Positions 21,631 through 34,576 of a stretch of DNA of 64,000 bases are shown here, in pieces. The notes beneath the pieces were generated by a model. That model had not been told where the DNA came from. It ran no database searches and saw only the letters and a program-made list of their open reading frames with translations. The stretch's first letter is position 1; every line of letters starts with the position of its first letter. Position numbers and translations under genes: made by a program. The DNA is from Agapanthus africanus (lineage: Eukaryota > Streptophyta > Magnoliopsida > Asparagales > Amaryllidaceae): assembly GCA_030015575.1 (NCBI GenBank), contig JASDDO010000019.1:514076986-514140985 (forward strand), read 5' to 3'.

Positions 21631-21812
21631 CTCCTTGGTCGACTTATGAGCATGTGCTGCACAGTAATCCCTATAAAACCCTGCTGAATTTTTTGGATAT
21701 TTTTAATTCATAAAAATCCAAAGTTTCAGAAAATGTACAAAGAAGGGTATCGATTAGGGTTTCGGGGTTCGGTCGGGTTTCTAGCTTCGTCTACACTTCG
21801 CCTAAAGCTCTA

Positions 21813-21829
21813 GCTAGGCTCTGATACCA
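21813..21829 (-). other. Copia-B primer-binding site (initiator Met tRNA)
   Basis: On the minus strand TGGTATCAGAGCCTAGC lies one base inside the 5' LTR end at 21831. Confidence 0.92.
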
Positions 21830-21830
21830 C

Positions 21831-24042
21831 TGTAGGGTTCCTAGGCACACTCATAAGGTTCCACAAGGCATCAACCATGCCAAAATCAAATTTTTTCATG
21901 TTCCGAAGAACCCTATGCAAGATCGTTAACTAGAGGTAAGGCGAAAAACATGCAAGTTAACAACTTTAACTACAAGTGAAAGGGATTACAACCTTTGTAG
22001 ATCCGGTCCTCCACTTCTAAAGCTCCGTGATGACGTCCCTCCGCTGCGATCATCGGGATCCCGGACTCTAGCGATGGTTTCTTCGGAGAAATGAGCGGGC
22101 TAGGTCGTTGACTTCGGTGCCGAAGATGATCTACGTCGAGACGACTCAAACTCAAGCTCCATCTTCACTTGGTCATGAACCTTGTGAAGAGAACACACTC
22201 TACTACATGGCAAGTGGTAGAGGATGAAGAAATAGGAAGTGGGTTCACTTTGGATTTGGATTTCTCACTTGGTTTCTTCACTTGAAATTTTCTAGCAAGC
22301 TTTCTTCACTTCATGAAGAAGAAGAAGAAGAAGGAAGTGAAAAGGAATTAATCAAAATAACAAATCAAGTGAAGTCTATCATCTTGCAACCATGGGTGAG
22401 TTAACTTTTATAGAGAGTAAACTAGAGTTTAGGTTGATGGTTAGGTCAAAGAACAAAACAAAATGGTTAGACTTTTTCTAAGATGCTAAAAAGATTCATG
22501 AAGCTTCAAGCATAAAACAAAGAAAGCCATCATTTTATTTTTGCCAAAATAAATAAATAAATAAATAAAATAAAACCCTAACCATTAACCTAAACTTGGT
22601 GTAAGTCATACACACACCCAAGTTTGCATGTATCATCAAATATGATACAAACTAGTGCACAAACATATATCATATATACAACTTGTGCACATCAAGTGAG
22701 AAAATCAATTTTAAGTGAACAAATACTAGTTAATGTAAAGAAATATATCAAATATATAATTATACATTAAATCATTAAATCAATACTTGATTTAATGATC
22801 CGGTCATATCGCATATAACCGACTAATATCAAGTGTATGAATGTATCGAATCAACACTTGATTCGGTAACCCGGCTATATCTCATATAACCGTCCAATGA
22901 TACAAATCGCGAGAATAGAATATAATATCACATACTGGTATTATTCTCGGTCCCGCACATATCTCATATGCGCTCCCATTTCGTTTCGCTTGAGCCAGGA
23001 AACCCCTGTGTAGGACTCTAAAAACTCGTCAATACGCCGGCAGTAGGTAATGATCATATCAAACACCCACAAGCCGCAAGCGGTCTACAAAACGTAACAA
23101 ACATCCAATTATTGAGCGATCAGAAGTTCATCGAGCAAGCCTGCTCACACTCCTGTGAATCCAACCAGTAACACTTACCGCACAGTCTGGTCTGTTCGTC
23201 TTATATGTTGCATATCTCGCCTAGGGGTGGTAAACGTCAGACCCAAGTAGCTTGATAAGTCATGTCGATATAAGGTCCATAACAAGCGTGAAACTACTGA
23301 TAACTCTTACCAGTAAATCACCGCAACCCTGGCCAGGGATTTCCAGTTATGGCCAGTCGAGCATAGCGCAACATCAACCCCCAATACCGGGAGAGACGAA
23401 TCCCCTCCTATCGCTCATTGCCTCCATGTGAATCGGGACTGTACCCAAAAACCACCTGTTTGCACGACTCAGTAGAGCCGTGGTAGGGTGGAAATCAAAG
23501 CACAGTGGGAGACACACAAGACTCTATGACCATCTCGGGTCAACAGACTAAGCTGTACCAGTGTCACCAGAGAACTGCCATCTGACGTGAGGTACAATAC
23601 CATCTGGGAGTTCTCGGCGAGTCCGTTCAGTGTACCCAGTCATCATTGAGCACCCGCATACTATCTCTGATGTGAAACACCAATGGATATGAGATCATCC
23701 ATCGCCTATGACATGGGTCGAGAAGATATACGCTAGTCTACTCTGGAATATCGATGCCCCGTCTCGATATTCCAACGACTAGAAACATTGAAGGATGTAC
23801 TCATGGACTACCCAGGCCCCACTAGTATGATCTACATCACAGTCCTGGAAGTCGAGCACATATCCTAAGGGCTTCATCAACATGTAATAGAGAGACAGCA
23901 AGTATACATGTTAAGATAAAGAGCAACCAGATAGCGTACTATCATGTTGAGCAAGAAAGTCCTACCTATATATGTCCCAGCATCCACTACAATATACATC
24001 CTATGTACAGTGATGGCCTCTAGGGAATACATATAACTAACA
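21831..24042 (-). repeat. Copia-B 5' LTR (2212 bp, complete)
   Basis: On the plus strand it runs from TGTAGGGTTCCTAGG to ATAACTAACA. It is homologous over its length to the Copia-C LTRs but clearly more diverged than those two are from each other. No gene is seen. A possible splice donor (AAAG/GT, minus strand) lies at 21991-21992, about 160 bp before the LTR end. Confidence 0.9.
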
Positions 24043-25910
24043 CTTACATTACTCGACATGAAAACTTTTTTCGACACTTGTGTTTTTCTCTTCCTAGTGC
24101 ACAAGTTCTTAAGTATTTTCGCATAAGCTGGAACTTGTTGTATAGTATCTAGGAGAGGAATATTTACGTTAACTTGCTTAAACATTTCCACAACCTTCTC
24201 CATTTGTGCATTCGGTTTTTTGGACCTCAATCTATCTGGAAATGGAGCTTTATCAATAAGTGTTGGGTCTAACGTATGTGGAGAAGTTTGTGGGGGTGGA
24301 AAGGATGAAGTGGGTGGAAGGTTCGAGCCTTGGGGAAAACGGAGAATAGGCTCGGAAGAAGAAGGTAAACTAGACGAAATAGGGTAAGAAGTAGAAGTGG
24401 AAGTGGAAGTGGAAGTGAAAGCCGGGGGTTCAATTTGTTCCTCAATATCAATTTCAATCTGTTCACCCACATGGTTATCCAGCACTCTTCCAGATCTCAA
24501 CGTGGTAAGTGCATTCACATTATACCGTGAGCACCCAGGATCAGGTAGGGGTTGAGCTGGATGATTCCCTTTCTCTCGAGCACTCATTGCTGCAGTCAGT
24601 TATGCAATTTATGCTTTTATCAATTTGATACTCTCACCGTAGGAGACAGTGTTTTGCACTAACGTATGGATAGAAGACGTTAAAATGTCATTCGTTCGCA
24701 TGGACCGTGCAATGAACATATCGAGTGCATAGGGTTTATCGGTACTGGCAGAAGAAGGATCAAAGTTGTTGGCCGGGTTTTGTAAAGGTTGTGGTTCAAA
24801 GGGGTGCTGACTCAGTTGTGGTGGTTGCTGTTGCTGTGGAGGGACCCTTTGGAAGTCATTTGGGTTTGGAACCGTATTTTGAGTTTGGTGTTGGTTCCAA
24901 GAAATATTAGAGTGATTCCTCTAACCTTGATTATAAGTGGAAGAAGAAGGATCGTTTCCAGGTCTTTACTGCTGAAAAGCAGCATTAGTGTGCTCTTGAC
25001 CGTGAAACGGTACATTCAAAGGACATTCTTCAGTCAAATGTGATGAGTTGGAACAACAACCACACACGGTTTTGGGAAGTGTGTATTGGGTTAGGGAGGC
25101 TGAAGAAATTCTGTTTTCTATAGCGTCGAGTTTCCTTTGTATTGCGGCCATTTCGGCTTTCATTGTGACGGAAACATCGAGCTGATTGATACTTTCCCTA
25201 GACAATGGTTGACTAACACTTTCCCATTGTAAAGTGTTTTGAGCAAGATCTTCTAGGTATTTCCAAGCTTCACCATCATCTTTAGACAGGAATTGATATT
25301 GACACATGGTTTCAAGCATCCGTTTTGTCGTGAGATCAATACCCTCATAGATAATTCGGCACAAATCCCATCTAGGGATTCCGTGATGAGGACATTGTAA
25401 AAGAAGATTCTTGAACCGTTCAAAGCATTTCCAAAATGGTTCATTGGGAAGTTGGGTAAATTGGAAGATTTCACTCCGAACACGGGCGGTCTTATGATTG
25501 GGATAAAATTTCTTCAGGAATGCTATAACTAATTTGTCCCATGTTGAAATAGAATGTGCGGGTACGTTATAAAGCCACTTCTCGGCTAAATCGCATAAAG
25601 TGAACGGGAGAATACGTAAACGCATAGCATCCACAGAAAGCTGTGAATTACCCATCAAAGCACATACGTTTTCGAATTTAGTGATAAAAATGTATGCGTC
25701 TTCAGACTCGAGCCCGTGAAATTTGGGTAAAAGTTTGATGAAATGAGGTTTAATTTTGAAATTATCTCCATTGGCTGGTGGAATGGAAAGGCAATTGTGA
25801 AGGGGACTACGTGTAGGGCAGCATCTCACCTGGAGAGAAATGCGTAGAGGATTCTGCGCACCTGCGGGCGGTGGCAGAGTGGTGTTAAAGTTTGATGGAT
25901 ATCCATCCAT
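24043..25910 (-). pseudogene. Athila-like gag, broken by four stops and cut by Copia-B
   Basis: One frame runs from 25910 (MDGYPSNF; open further upstream without another Met) down to the Copia-B junction. Athila gag hallmarks: PHFIKLLPKFHGLESEDAY, a CX2C-type knuckle remnant (CGCCSNSSHLTEECP), RNHSNISW, a Q/P-rich spacer, LTTLRSG, and the block containing NVNIPLLDTIQQVPAYAK. Stops lie at 24966-24968, 24921-24923, 24609-24611 and 24600-24602. Family patterns suggest CAA to TAA for three and TGG to TAG for one. A GTGGAA microsatellite (about 24386-24416) encodes an S/T run. The frame ends at the Copia-B insertion, so protease is detached. It is dead, and older than the elements nested around it. 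Confidence 0.88.
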
Positions 25911-26197
25911 CGTGGTTGTGGTGGGTGGTGGGGGAAAAGAAGATGATGAAACACCGACTTCGGAGTCGATAGCAGGAACGCGGACAAGATGGGCACTAGA
26001 ATCTCGTGTCTAGCCGAGTATGCACTAAACGGGTTTAGCGCAAGTGGCAGCGTGTGTGATTTATAAATTTGGTTTGTTTTGAAAAGCATGCCGGACTTTG
26101 ACAAATCACATAAAAATGCACAAACAGCCCTAGAACTGAGGTTACCTAGGTCAAGTCTCTAGATCGCTCCTAGACTTCCAAAGGACAAGCCGCAGGA
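25911..26197 (-). other. Athila-F leader, gag-proximal part
   Basis: Non-coding apart from a possible upstream extension of the gag frame. It rejoins 60381 onward when LARD-E and one TCAAT are removed. Confidence 0.75.
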
Positions 26198-26202
26198 TCA
26201 AT
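26198..26202. other. LARD-E target-site duplication, left copy (TCAAT)
   Basis: TCAAT immediately precedes the LTR start and is repeated at 60376-60380 after the other LTR end. Confidence 0.9.
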
Positions 26203-27820
26203 TGTTACGACCCGAAAGGAACGGAACATGACCGGCACTTAAATTACGAAACGTCTCGAGGCGTACGTAATCTAAGTAAGCCAAAACCCAGAAATCAAAA
26301 CCAAAGAAGCAGTAGAGTGAAGGAAAAACTAACTTAAAACAAGTAGTTTTAATAGCATAAGCCGAATTATGCGGTTTCAAAAACATCAAATATTTCCTGA
26401 AAATTTCGGCAGAGTCTCCTTTGTAAAAACTGGCTCCCAAACGGGATACAACATGAATAGTATACGAAATCAATAAAATGCATCCCCAAGCGGGAGCTAG
26501 CTCTTCGTCAATCGACGGTCACAACCACACAAGCAATATTATATACAACGCCAAGGGCGAGGATCAAAACTCAAAAGGAAACTCAAAACCACCAGAAATC
26601 CACAGAAATATAACGCGCGACTCTAAAGTCGAAAGAATAACATCACTGGTCTCTATCTAAGAAATAATACATGTTTGGTTGATGGAATTTACTAGATACA
26701 GCTGAATAATATTATACAAGGTAATATGACAGGTACGATACCAATAAACCAACCTACTAGCAAGTCACCCGAACAAAACTGTGCCCGCAAAGCCGTAATG
26801 AAACCTGTACAGCAACCCTGCAAGAAACTGGGACACAACGGGGGTGAGTTGCCAACTCATGAATAGAAAAACATCTACGAATAGACATCGCATGTATGAC
26901 ACAATCCTAGGTCATACGATCATAATATATAATACTCAAATATATAACCAGCAGCCTATAACCATGGCGAGGGCAAATATCTAACCCAAGGGTAATCCCA
27001 TGTGCCCGTGTCAGTGCCTCAGGTAGCAATGTATTATATGGATGATGTATGAATGCATGAAACAGAATGCACGTACTGAAGAAACCTGCTTTCATAAATC
27101 AGTGAGATTTCTGTATTCTAAAAATGAGGTACCATAAATGAAATCAGCATAAAACAGTGCCCAGCATCGACACAAAACAAGTGTCCAAATGTCTCGATAT
27201 CTCTGTGTCACAATCTCTGTACCTCAATATCTTAAAATCTCAATGTCTCAATCACAATATCTAGGGCGCCGTCAGTCCAGACCGGCCTCTACCATCCATC
27301 TCAAGACCACGACGGTATCCTCCGGATATCCTACGCGTCGGGTAAAATCACCGATCGGTAGTGCTCCCCCGCCAGGCTCAACGTCAACAACACAACCTTC
27401 TCGCCCCGGGGTACCGCACCGGGCCCACCATGTACCCGAAACGGTTCATCCAACTCCTCGAGTCGGGTCTCGAAATCCATCAACAAACTCATGGTGGACG
27501 ACTCATACATCATAGGAAAACCGCGCTTTTCATTTAAAAAGAGAGAGAAGAAGTTTGTATAAGTTTTGCGGTTTTCCCCTAAATCCAGAAAATCTCATGG
27601 AAATCCGAATCCAAAACCTCAATAGCACGTAAAATAGTGAATATATGCATGAGAATCCATGAATGCGGCATAACATGAATAACAGTATGCATGAAGTAGC
27701 AAGTAATAACTACAATGTCTAAACTAACATATAAGGCAAGTACACTAATATCATGTCTAAACTATTAGCTAACAGGCTATGTCAATGTAATAGTATTTTC
27801 TAAGTGTACGTAACATGGCA

Positions 27821-27886
27821 ATTACCGATGAAGATGTGTGTGAGCCGGCAAGTAAGTGTACGTGGTACATACTCATCATCGGTAAT
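27821..27886 (-). other. Conserved LTR stem-loop (LARD-E, 3' LTR copy)
   Basis: ATTACCGATGA (27821-27831) pairs perfectly with TCATCGGTAAT (27876-27886); the loop is 44 nt and starts with a GTGTGTG-like run. The other LTR has the same at 57461-57471 and 57516-57526. Confidence 0.75.
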
Positions 27887-28774
27887 GGTGATAGTGTCCT
27901 AACAGCATGATATCAATAATGAAATATGAATTACAATAAGTATGCGATGCGGAGCAACAGCAATAATATGCGGGAGCTGAATACTAGACACAACGATAAC
28001 TAAACTGCATTAACCTAATATAAGTCCTACAATAGTGCCTTTTTAAATAACACGAATCGCGGTGTTTTGAAAATAAGGGCTACGGTGTTTTTATGAAAAG
28101 TTACATCTTTCGAAATATCCGTAGAATCCCTTGACCTGTCTTTTAAAATACCCACGATTCGTTAGTTTTGAAATAGGTAGGAGTCTAATCTAGTCTAACA
28201 ACTACACTAAACTATACGGCTGAACTAACAAGCTGAACTACAGGTAAGGAAACCGCCTAACATCTGAGTCGATACGTATACATACCTGTATATATATTAG
28301 TCGGTGATCCCGCCTCAATAATATCATATCCGATACCATATCTATAATCAGACATCCTAAGTCAAGAGTGCGGATCAACCATCAATATATAGCTCGTACG
28401 TAAATCCGTCGTACAGCATCCCCAAATCTGGGTACGAGTCAATATCATACTCATCACACTGTTCATCTGGTATCCTCTTTATCAAGATCATCATCTGGGG
28501 TACTGACCTACGTCTAGTACACTACTAATATCACTATTCACATGGCATTGTCATTCAAAGATCCGCTATAACATCAGGACGTATCTCAAGTACGAATCTT
28601 GCCATATCACCGATCTCACGGTCTCAACTCAAATCTCATCGACTCATCTCAATCCCAAGTATCATCTGCAAATCCAGTATGTGAACACCTAGTCCTATAC
28701 CTAGGTGAACACATAAACACATCTCCCCATATACGCACAGGTAATAACATAGATGTATGCATGTGTGTGTGTGC

Positions 28775-28779
28775 GTGTG
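28775..28779. other. Copia-C target-site duplication, left copy (GTGTG)
   Basis: Repeated at 39165-39169. The uninterrupted site survives in the other LARD-E LTR near 58413-58417, with a single GTGTG. Confidence 0.93.
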
Positions 28780-31000
28780 TGTAGAATTCCTAGGCACACT
28801 AGTGAGGTCTCACAAGGCATCGAACATGCCAAATTAAAATTCTACGGGTGCCTACAAACCCGACTACGGATCGTCGGCTAGAAGTTTAGGCGAAAAAGTA
28901 AACTAGTTAACAATTAACTAATGGGAAACGGAAATACAACCTTTGTAGATCCGGTCCTCCACCTCCACGGCTCCGAAATGAGGTCCTCTCCGCTGTCCAA
29001 ATCAAATCCGGGCTCTAGCGTCGACTTCATCGGAGAATAGGCGAGCTAGGTCGTCGATGTCCATGCCGAAGATGATCTACGTCGAGGCATCGCTAAATCA
29101 AGCTCCGACTTCACCAAGTCAAGAAACTTGTGAAGAAAACACACTCTACTACTTGGCAAGAGGTAGAGGATGAAGAAATAGGAAGTGGGTTCAATTTAGA
29201 ATTGGATTTCTCACTCTTTATCATCAATCACCATTGATGACCTAAGCTTTTCTTCTTGAGTTCAAGGAAGAAGAAGAAGAAAAATGATATGATAAGTTAT
29301 TTTAAAATCAATAGAAAATCAAAACTTATCATATTGTTAACTATAGTCAAGTGTAGAGAATGAATCATGGTTAGTGGGAATGGTTAGGGTTAAGGATGAG
29401 ATAAGAATGGTTGACTTGAACAAAGCTTCATGAAGCTTCAACTAAACTCCAAATAAAGCCACCATTCTTTTCTCTTTTCCATTTAATTTCCAAAATGAAA
29501 TGGATATATAAATAAGTGAATAAAACAAAACCCTAACCATAATCATGTAACCATGGTTTGATCTTTACACAAAAACCCTAGCATAACATGTATCATCAAA
29601 CATGATACAATCAAGTGCACAAAAGTATATCACATATACAATGTGTACAATCCGAGTGAGAAAATCCATTTAAAGTGAACCAATACTAGTTAATGCAAAG
29701 TAATATATCAAATACATAATTATACATTAAATAATTAAATCAACACTTGATTCAATGATCCGGTCATGTCGCACACAACCGACTAGTATTCAATGTATCG
29801 TATTATCGAATCAATACTTGATTCGATAACTAGGTTATATCGCATACAACCATTCGACACATTCATCGTGAGAATGTAATACGGTATCACATACACGTAT
29901 TATTCTCGGTCCCGCACATATCTCATATGCGCTCCTATTTCGTTTCGCTTGAGCCAGGAAACCTCTGTGTAGGACTCTAAAGACTCGTCAATACGCCGGC
30001 AGCAGATGATGATCATATCAATCATCCACAAGCCGCAAGCGGTCTGCTAAACGTAACGGCCACCCGGGTATTGAGCGATCTGAAGATCGACGAGCAAGCC
30101 CACTCACACTTCAGTGAATCCGACCAGTAACACTCCCGTACAGTCCGTTCTGATCGTCTGATATGTCGCATATCTCGCCTAGGGGTGGTAAACGTCAGAC
30201 CCCAATAGCTCGATAAGTCGTGTCGATATGAGGTCTATAACTGTTCGAGAAACTACTGGTAACACTTACCAGTAAATCTCAGCAACCCTGGCCAGGGATT
30301 TCCTGTTATAGCCAATCGAACACAGCGCAACATCAACCCCCTATACCGGGAGAGACGAATCCCCTCCTATCACTCATTGCCTCCATGTGACTTGGGACTG
30401 TACCCAAAAACCACCGTTTTGCACGCCCTCTTGGACGTGGTAAGATGGAAATCAAAGCACAGTGGGAACCACACAAGACTCTATGATGATCTCGGGTCAA
30501 CAGACTACTCTGTACCAGTGTCACCAGAGAACTGCCATCTGACGTGAGGTATAATACCATCTGGGAGTTCTCGGCGAGTCCATCCAGTGTACCCAGTCTC
30601 TAATGAGCACCCGTATATCATCTCTGATGTCAAACACCAATGGATATGGGATCATCCATCGCCCATCTGTATGGGTCGAGAAGGTATACGCTAGTCTACT
30701 CTGGTATATCGATGCCCCGTCTCGATACACCCTCGACTAGGGACTTTGAAGGATGTACTTATGGACTACCATGTCCCCACTAGTATGATCCGCATCATAG
30801 TATAGGTAGTCAAGTACAGATCCTAAGGGCTTTACCAACATGTAACAAAGAGACAATCAGCATACACGTTAAGGTAAAGGGTAACCAGATAGCATACTAT
30901 CATGTCGAGCAAGAAAGTCCTCCATATATATGTCCCAGCATCCACTACAATATACATCCTATGTACAGTAATGGCCTCTAGGGCATACATATAACTAACA
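28780..31000 (-). repeat. Copia-C 3' LTR (2221 bp)
   Basis: It runs from TGTAGAATTCCTAGG to CATAACTAACA and matches 36945-39164 with only scattered substitutions by eye. No gene is seen. Confidence 0.95.
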
Positions 31001-31015
31001 ATCTCCCACTTGCAC
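31001..31015 (-). other. Copia-C polypurine tract
   Basis: On the minus strand GTGCAAGTGGGAGAT directly precedes the 3' LTR, identical to Copia-A over this stretch. Confidence 0.85.
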
Positions 31016-33787
31016 TAGGGTCATCTGTAGCAGTGGTTGCAGTATCTCATACTCAACCATCCCATAAAAATCTCTCTCTGGGAACAGGCCTTTGTGAGTG
31101 GATCCGCTGTGTTGTCCTCTGAGTCTACTCTCCAAACCTCGATCACCCTAGAGATCAACCATCTCCATGATCAAGTGATACTGCCTTAGAATATGTCTGG
31201 ATCACTGATGGGACGGACGTTCCTTGGCATAAGCCACAACTCCATTGTCTCACAATGGTTGGAACGTAGTTCATCTCAAGAACCAATATACACCCAGACT
31301 GCCTCTTTGGTAGCATCTTAAGTAGCGATGTATCCTGCCTTTATCGTCTAGTATGTCACGGTATCTAGCTTGGAACTCTTCCAACATACCGTCCCTTTAC
31401 TGAGGGTAAAGACAATGCCTGCGACTGACATTCAGTCGTCTTTATCACCCTGGAACCCTTCCAGTGATTCTCCCCAGGATCGGTTGATACCGTCTCACTA
31501 CAACTAGTGAGATTCCTAACATCCAGTTAGATCTATCTCATAGATCCAAAACTCAGGATTTAGGAGGTATCATTTTGATCCTATATGGAGAATCATCGTG
31601 ATAAGCGGAGATTGATCGAGCGTAGCATAGGAAACTCCTTCCCCATCAAGAGTATGTCATCCACGTACTCTACGAGGATCGTCACCATACTCCCTACTAC
31701 CTTTTTGTTTATACAAGGTTCATCTACCATTTTGATGATGTCAACTTCTTTGACTAATACATCAAAACAGACGTTCCAACTCCGCGATGCCTGCTTTATC
31801 CTATAAAGCATCTTGCACACGTTTCTGCTGCTCCCACTGTCTACGAAGCCCTCTGGCTGCGCACTCTTCAAAAACATCATTTAGAAAAGCAGTCATGACA
31901 CCCAACCACCAGATATCGTAGTCATGGTATGTAGCCGTGGCAAGTAGGATCTGGATGGACTTAAGCATAGCTACTTAGAAAAGGTTTCATCATCATCCAT
32001 ACCTGGTCAATGACGTAGACCTTTAACAAGTCTAGCTTTGAAAGTCTCAACCTTTCCATGTACACCAAGTAATCTTCTCAAGATATACTTGCTCCTGATG
32101 GGGATTTAACCCTTCAGATATAGCAACCAAAGTCCATACTTTGTTGGTGTATAAGGATTCCATCTCAGATCGATAAACATCCAGCCATTCTTACAGAGTC
32201 TCACTCTTGATGGCCAGCTCGAAACTAGTTGGGTCATCATCTCATGATGCAATCCTCGCTCCGACTGTCATAGAGAAACCGAAGTATCTCTCAGGTGGGT
32301 GAGGAACCCTACTAGATCGGCGGAGAGGCTGAGGTTCGTTGGAATCTACTGAATCCTTTGGTTCTATCAAATCATCAGCTGTAGTTTGTATAGCTGGACC
32401 CTTTCCAGTTCTACATAACAGACCTTGCCTCGAGTTTGTCCGGATTTTGCTTTTAGACATAGGCCGGACAACCCCAAATCTTAACTAACTTAAGACATGG
32501 GCTCTTCCCTTTCCATATCACATATGAAGTGGTAGGCAACTGATTTGATTTGAACCCTATTCAATAGGTATGCAGCTTCTCAAGTGCATAACTCCCAAAA
32601 GGAAATAGGTAACTCAGTAGTACTCATCATAGAGCACACCTTATCATATAGGGTGTTATTGCTCCACCCCGATATACCATCGTGCCATGGTGTATACGGA
32701 GGAGTAATGCTGAGAGAGAATCTCATTCTCCTTTAGAATAGTCCAGTATTTCCGTGCTTAAGTATTCTCCTCCTTGATCTCATCAAAGGACATAATACTT
32801 ATACCCGTTTATTGGTTCTCTACTTCTCGTTTATATTCTGTGAATATCTCAAAAGGCTCGGACTCATGTTTCAACAGGAACATATGTCTGAATCTTGAGA
32901 GATTATCAGAGAATGTAATGAAGTATAAAGAACCGGTCTTGGCATGTGTAGACAGGGGACCTTACATACATCAACATGTATCATCCCAAGAGTTTACCAA
33001 CTCTTTCTCTGTTTCCAATAAACAGAGCTAGTGTCATTATATCTTTGTGACATGACTGGCAAGTTTCACAAGATGTAGATTCAAACTGATTTAAATATGC
33101 ATCTACATGTAACTTCAGCTAGTCGGGTCACATTGATCTGACCTAGTCTACAATACCTTAAGAAGGATCCGTTCATTTCTGAACTCTTCCTCTTATGTGT
33201 GTTCCATATACTAAGAACTGTAATTTGATTTAGAACATTAATGCTTTTAGATAACGTGCCTGAACCGATCAACTTTTGATATAGGAAATGTTCAAAACAT
33301 TATCCATCTATACAAAATTTTATCATTTCTTTACAAATAAAGAGACTGATATGATTTTGTATATCAGGTTCGGTATCTAATAACATTCGTTCAGAATCAA
33401 TATATTGTAATACAGGGTGACAGTGACCAACAGACTTGGCTGCAACACTTGCCCCGTTTTCTGCCTCATGAAACTTATCACCCGTTCTCAGTTCTCTACC
33501 TATCTGTAGCCCTATGTAACAGATTACATATCTGGGATCCTGATCCGGTATCACATACCCAGGACGTAGAGGTTACAGAGAAACAGTTCTGTATAATGAA
33601 CACACCCGAAGATGATGCATCAGCATGCACTCTCTTCGTTTGGCCGGCACGGGAATTCTGGTAATCCCCAATTTCCTGCTCTGTCTTATAACAATTATAA
33701 GTTGGAGCGGGACCAACGTTCCCCAGCTCAGTATAACAAGCGGGTTCGGTCAATATTCCGTATCATCTCTTGATTAAGGCGTGATAT
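31016..33787 (-). pseudogene. Copia-C pol remnant (no gag), heavily degraded
   Basis: Translated in pieces from the high-coordinate end: a short N-terminus (LTEPACYTELGNVGPAP, about 33700-33753) as in Copia-B; protease with intact CDTGSGSQIC (about 33545-33580); the pre-integrase region (HKRKSSEMN, 33081-33272); a barely readable integrase (about 32460-33080); the linker RRSSRVPHPPERYFGF (32242-32460); RT with EYVDDILLMG (31593-31880); and RNase H traces down to about 31016. Frames change many times and the ATG seen in Copia-B is ATA here. The interior is ~2.7 kb against ~4 kb of coding sequence in Copia-A, chiefly because gag is absent. It cannot supply any enzyme. Confidence 0.9.
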
Positions 33788-34576
33788 GGTCGCTACCTGG
33801 AGAGAGAGAGAAGAAAACACTCAGCGTGCGCTATTTTAAGAATAGATTGGTTATTATTTTATCTAATCAGGATGGCTCCCACTGCTTTTTATCAAATCTT
33901 CCTTCAAACCCTAAAAGGAAAGACTAGCCGGGATTAATTACACACTGCAAGTTCGCCAATCTTTCAGCCAGGCCAGTGTCGGTACTTTGAGGGAGGTCCC
34001 CCGTGCTTTCGCACGAACCTAATTAATGTAAACCTCGTTTTCCCAGAGGCGTAACCCCGTTAACACCTTTCTAGACACCTACTTGATCGGCTAATTGTAA
34101 TGTATAAAACTCTCCCAGGAGTAACAATTACTCACAGCGGGTATCGGGATCCAACTATCTCATAGAAGGTATGCAATCTTATTGCAAATTTCAACACTTG
34201 AAATTCCCGATAATATTTTGCCCCTAACGTGCTATGACCTTGACGAAAGCCAACAAACCATAGCCTGCTAGTCAAGTTCAACCCGTACATTTCTTGATCG
34301 AATTAAACCCACCCGCACGACCCTTGACGAAAGCCAACAAAGCCGCACGACTACCCTAATCCAATCGCATCGTATGCTGGCAGATAAGCAGCATATAGCT
34401 ACCGCACACTGCACCTTGACGAAAGCCAACAAATGCAGCACGAATACTATATACAACTTATCTGAAATGACGGAGGGCTACGACAGGTTTTTCTGAAAAC
34501 CTATTGCGTAATGAACTTGATATCATTGTAGGATCGAATGATTTTGAAATGGAATGTTTTTGAGGCTTTTCTAGTT

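Larger units (their letters stand above)
18673..21812 (-). other. Copia-B long untranslated leader
   Basis: About 3.1 kb between primer site and gag start, collinear with the Copia-C leader (33788-36926). I see no gene. It carries a 147-bp-period duplication, a block of three short repeats around GGTCAACAAA (19135, 19215, 19305), the module shared with LARDs, and a GC-rich hairpin. A 75-codon antisense open frame (20763-20990, plus strand) is only partly kept in Copia-C. Confidence 0.8.
17606..24042 (-). mobile_element. Copia-B: gag-less, internally deleted Ty1-copia element
   Basis: In element sense: a 5' LTR (24042 to 21831), a Met-tRNA primer site, a 3.1-kb leader, a short protease remnant, and then directly a truncated 3' LTR (18329 to 17606) cut by Gypsy-A. 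Nearly all of gag and all of integrase, RT and RNase H are missing. It is inserted in the Athila-F gag-pol; the right-hand flank CTTAC (24043-24047) would be one target duplication, but the partner is outside the window. The two LTRs are of different subfamilies (see findings). Confidence 0.85.
26203..28779 (-). repeat. LARD-E 3' LTR, part left of Copia-C
   Basis: It starts TGTTACGACCCGAAAGG and matches 43932-44841 joined to 56753-58417. It holds the conserved stem-loop (27821-27886), CCACCATG/CATGGTGG (about 27426-27497) and GT-rich DNA at the Copia-C target. No gene is seen. Confidence 0.92.

Noticed and set aside
22553..22575. Short A/T-rich microsatellite (AAATAAAT repeats) in the Copia-B LTR
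   Set aside because: Too short and ordinary to carry meaning.
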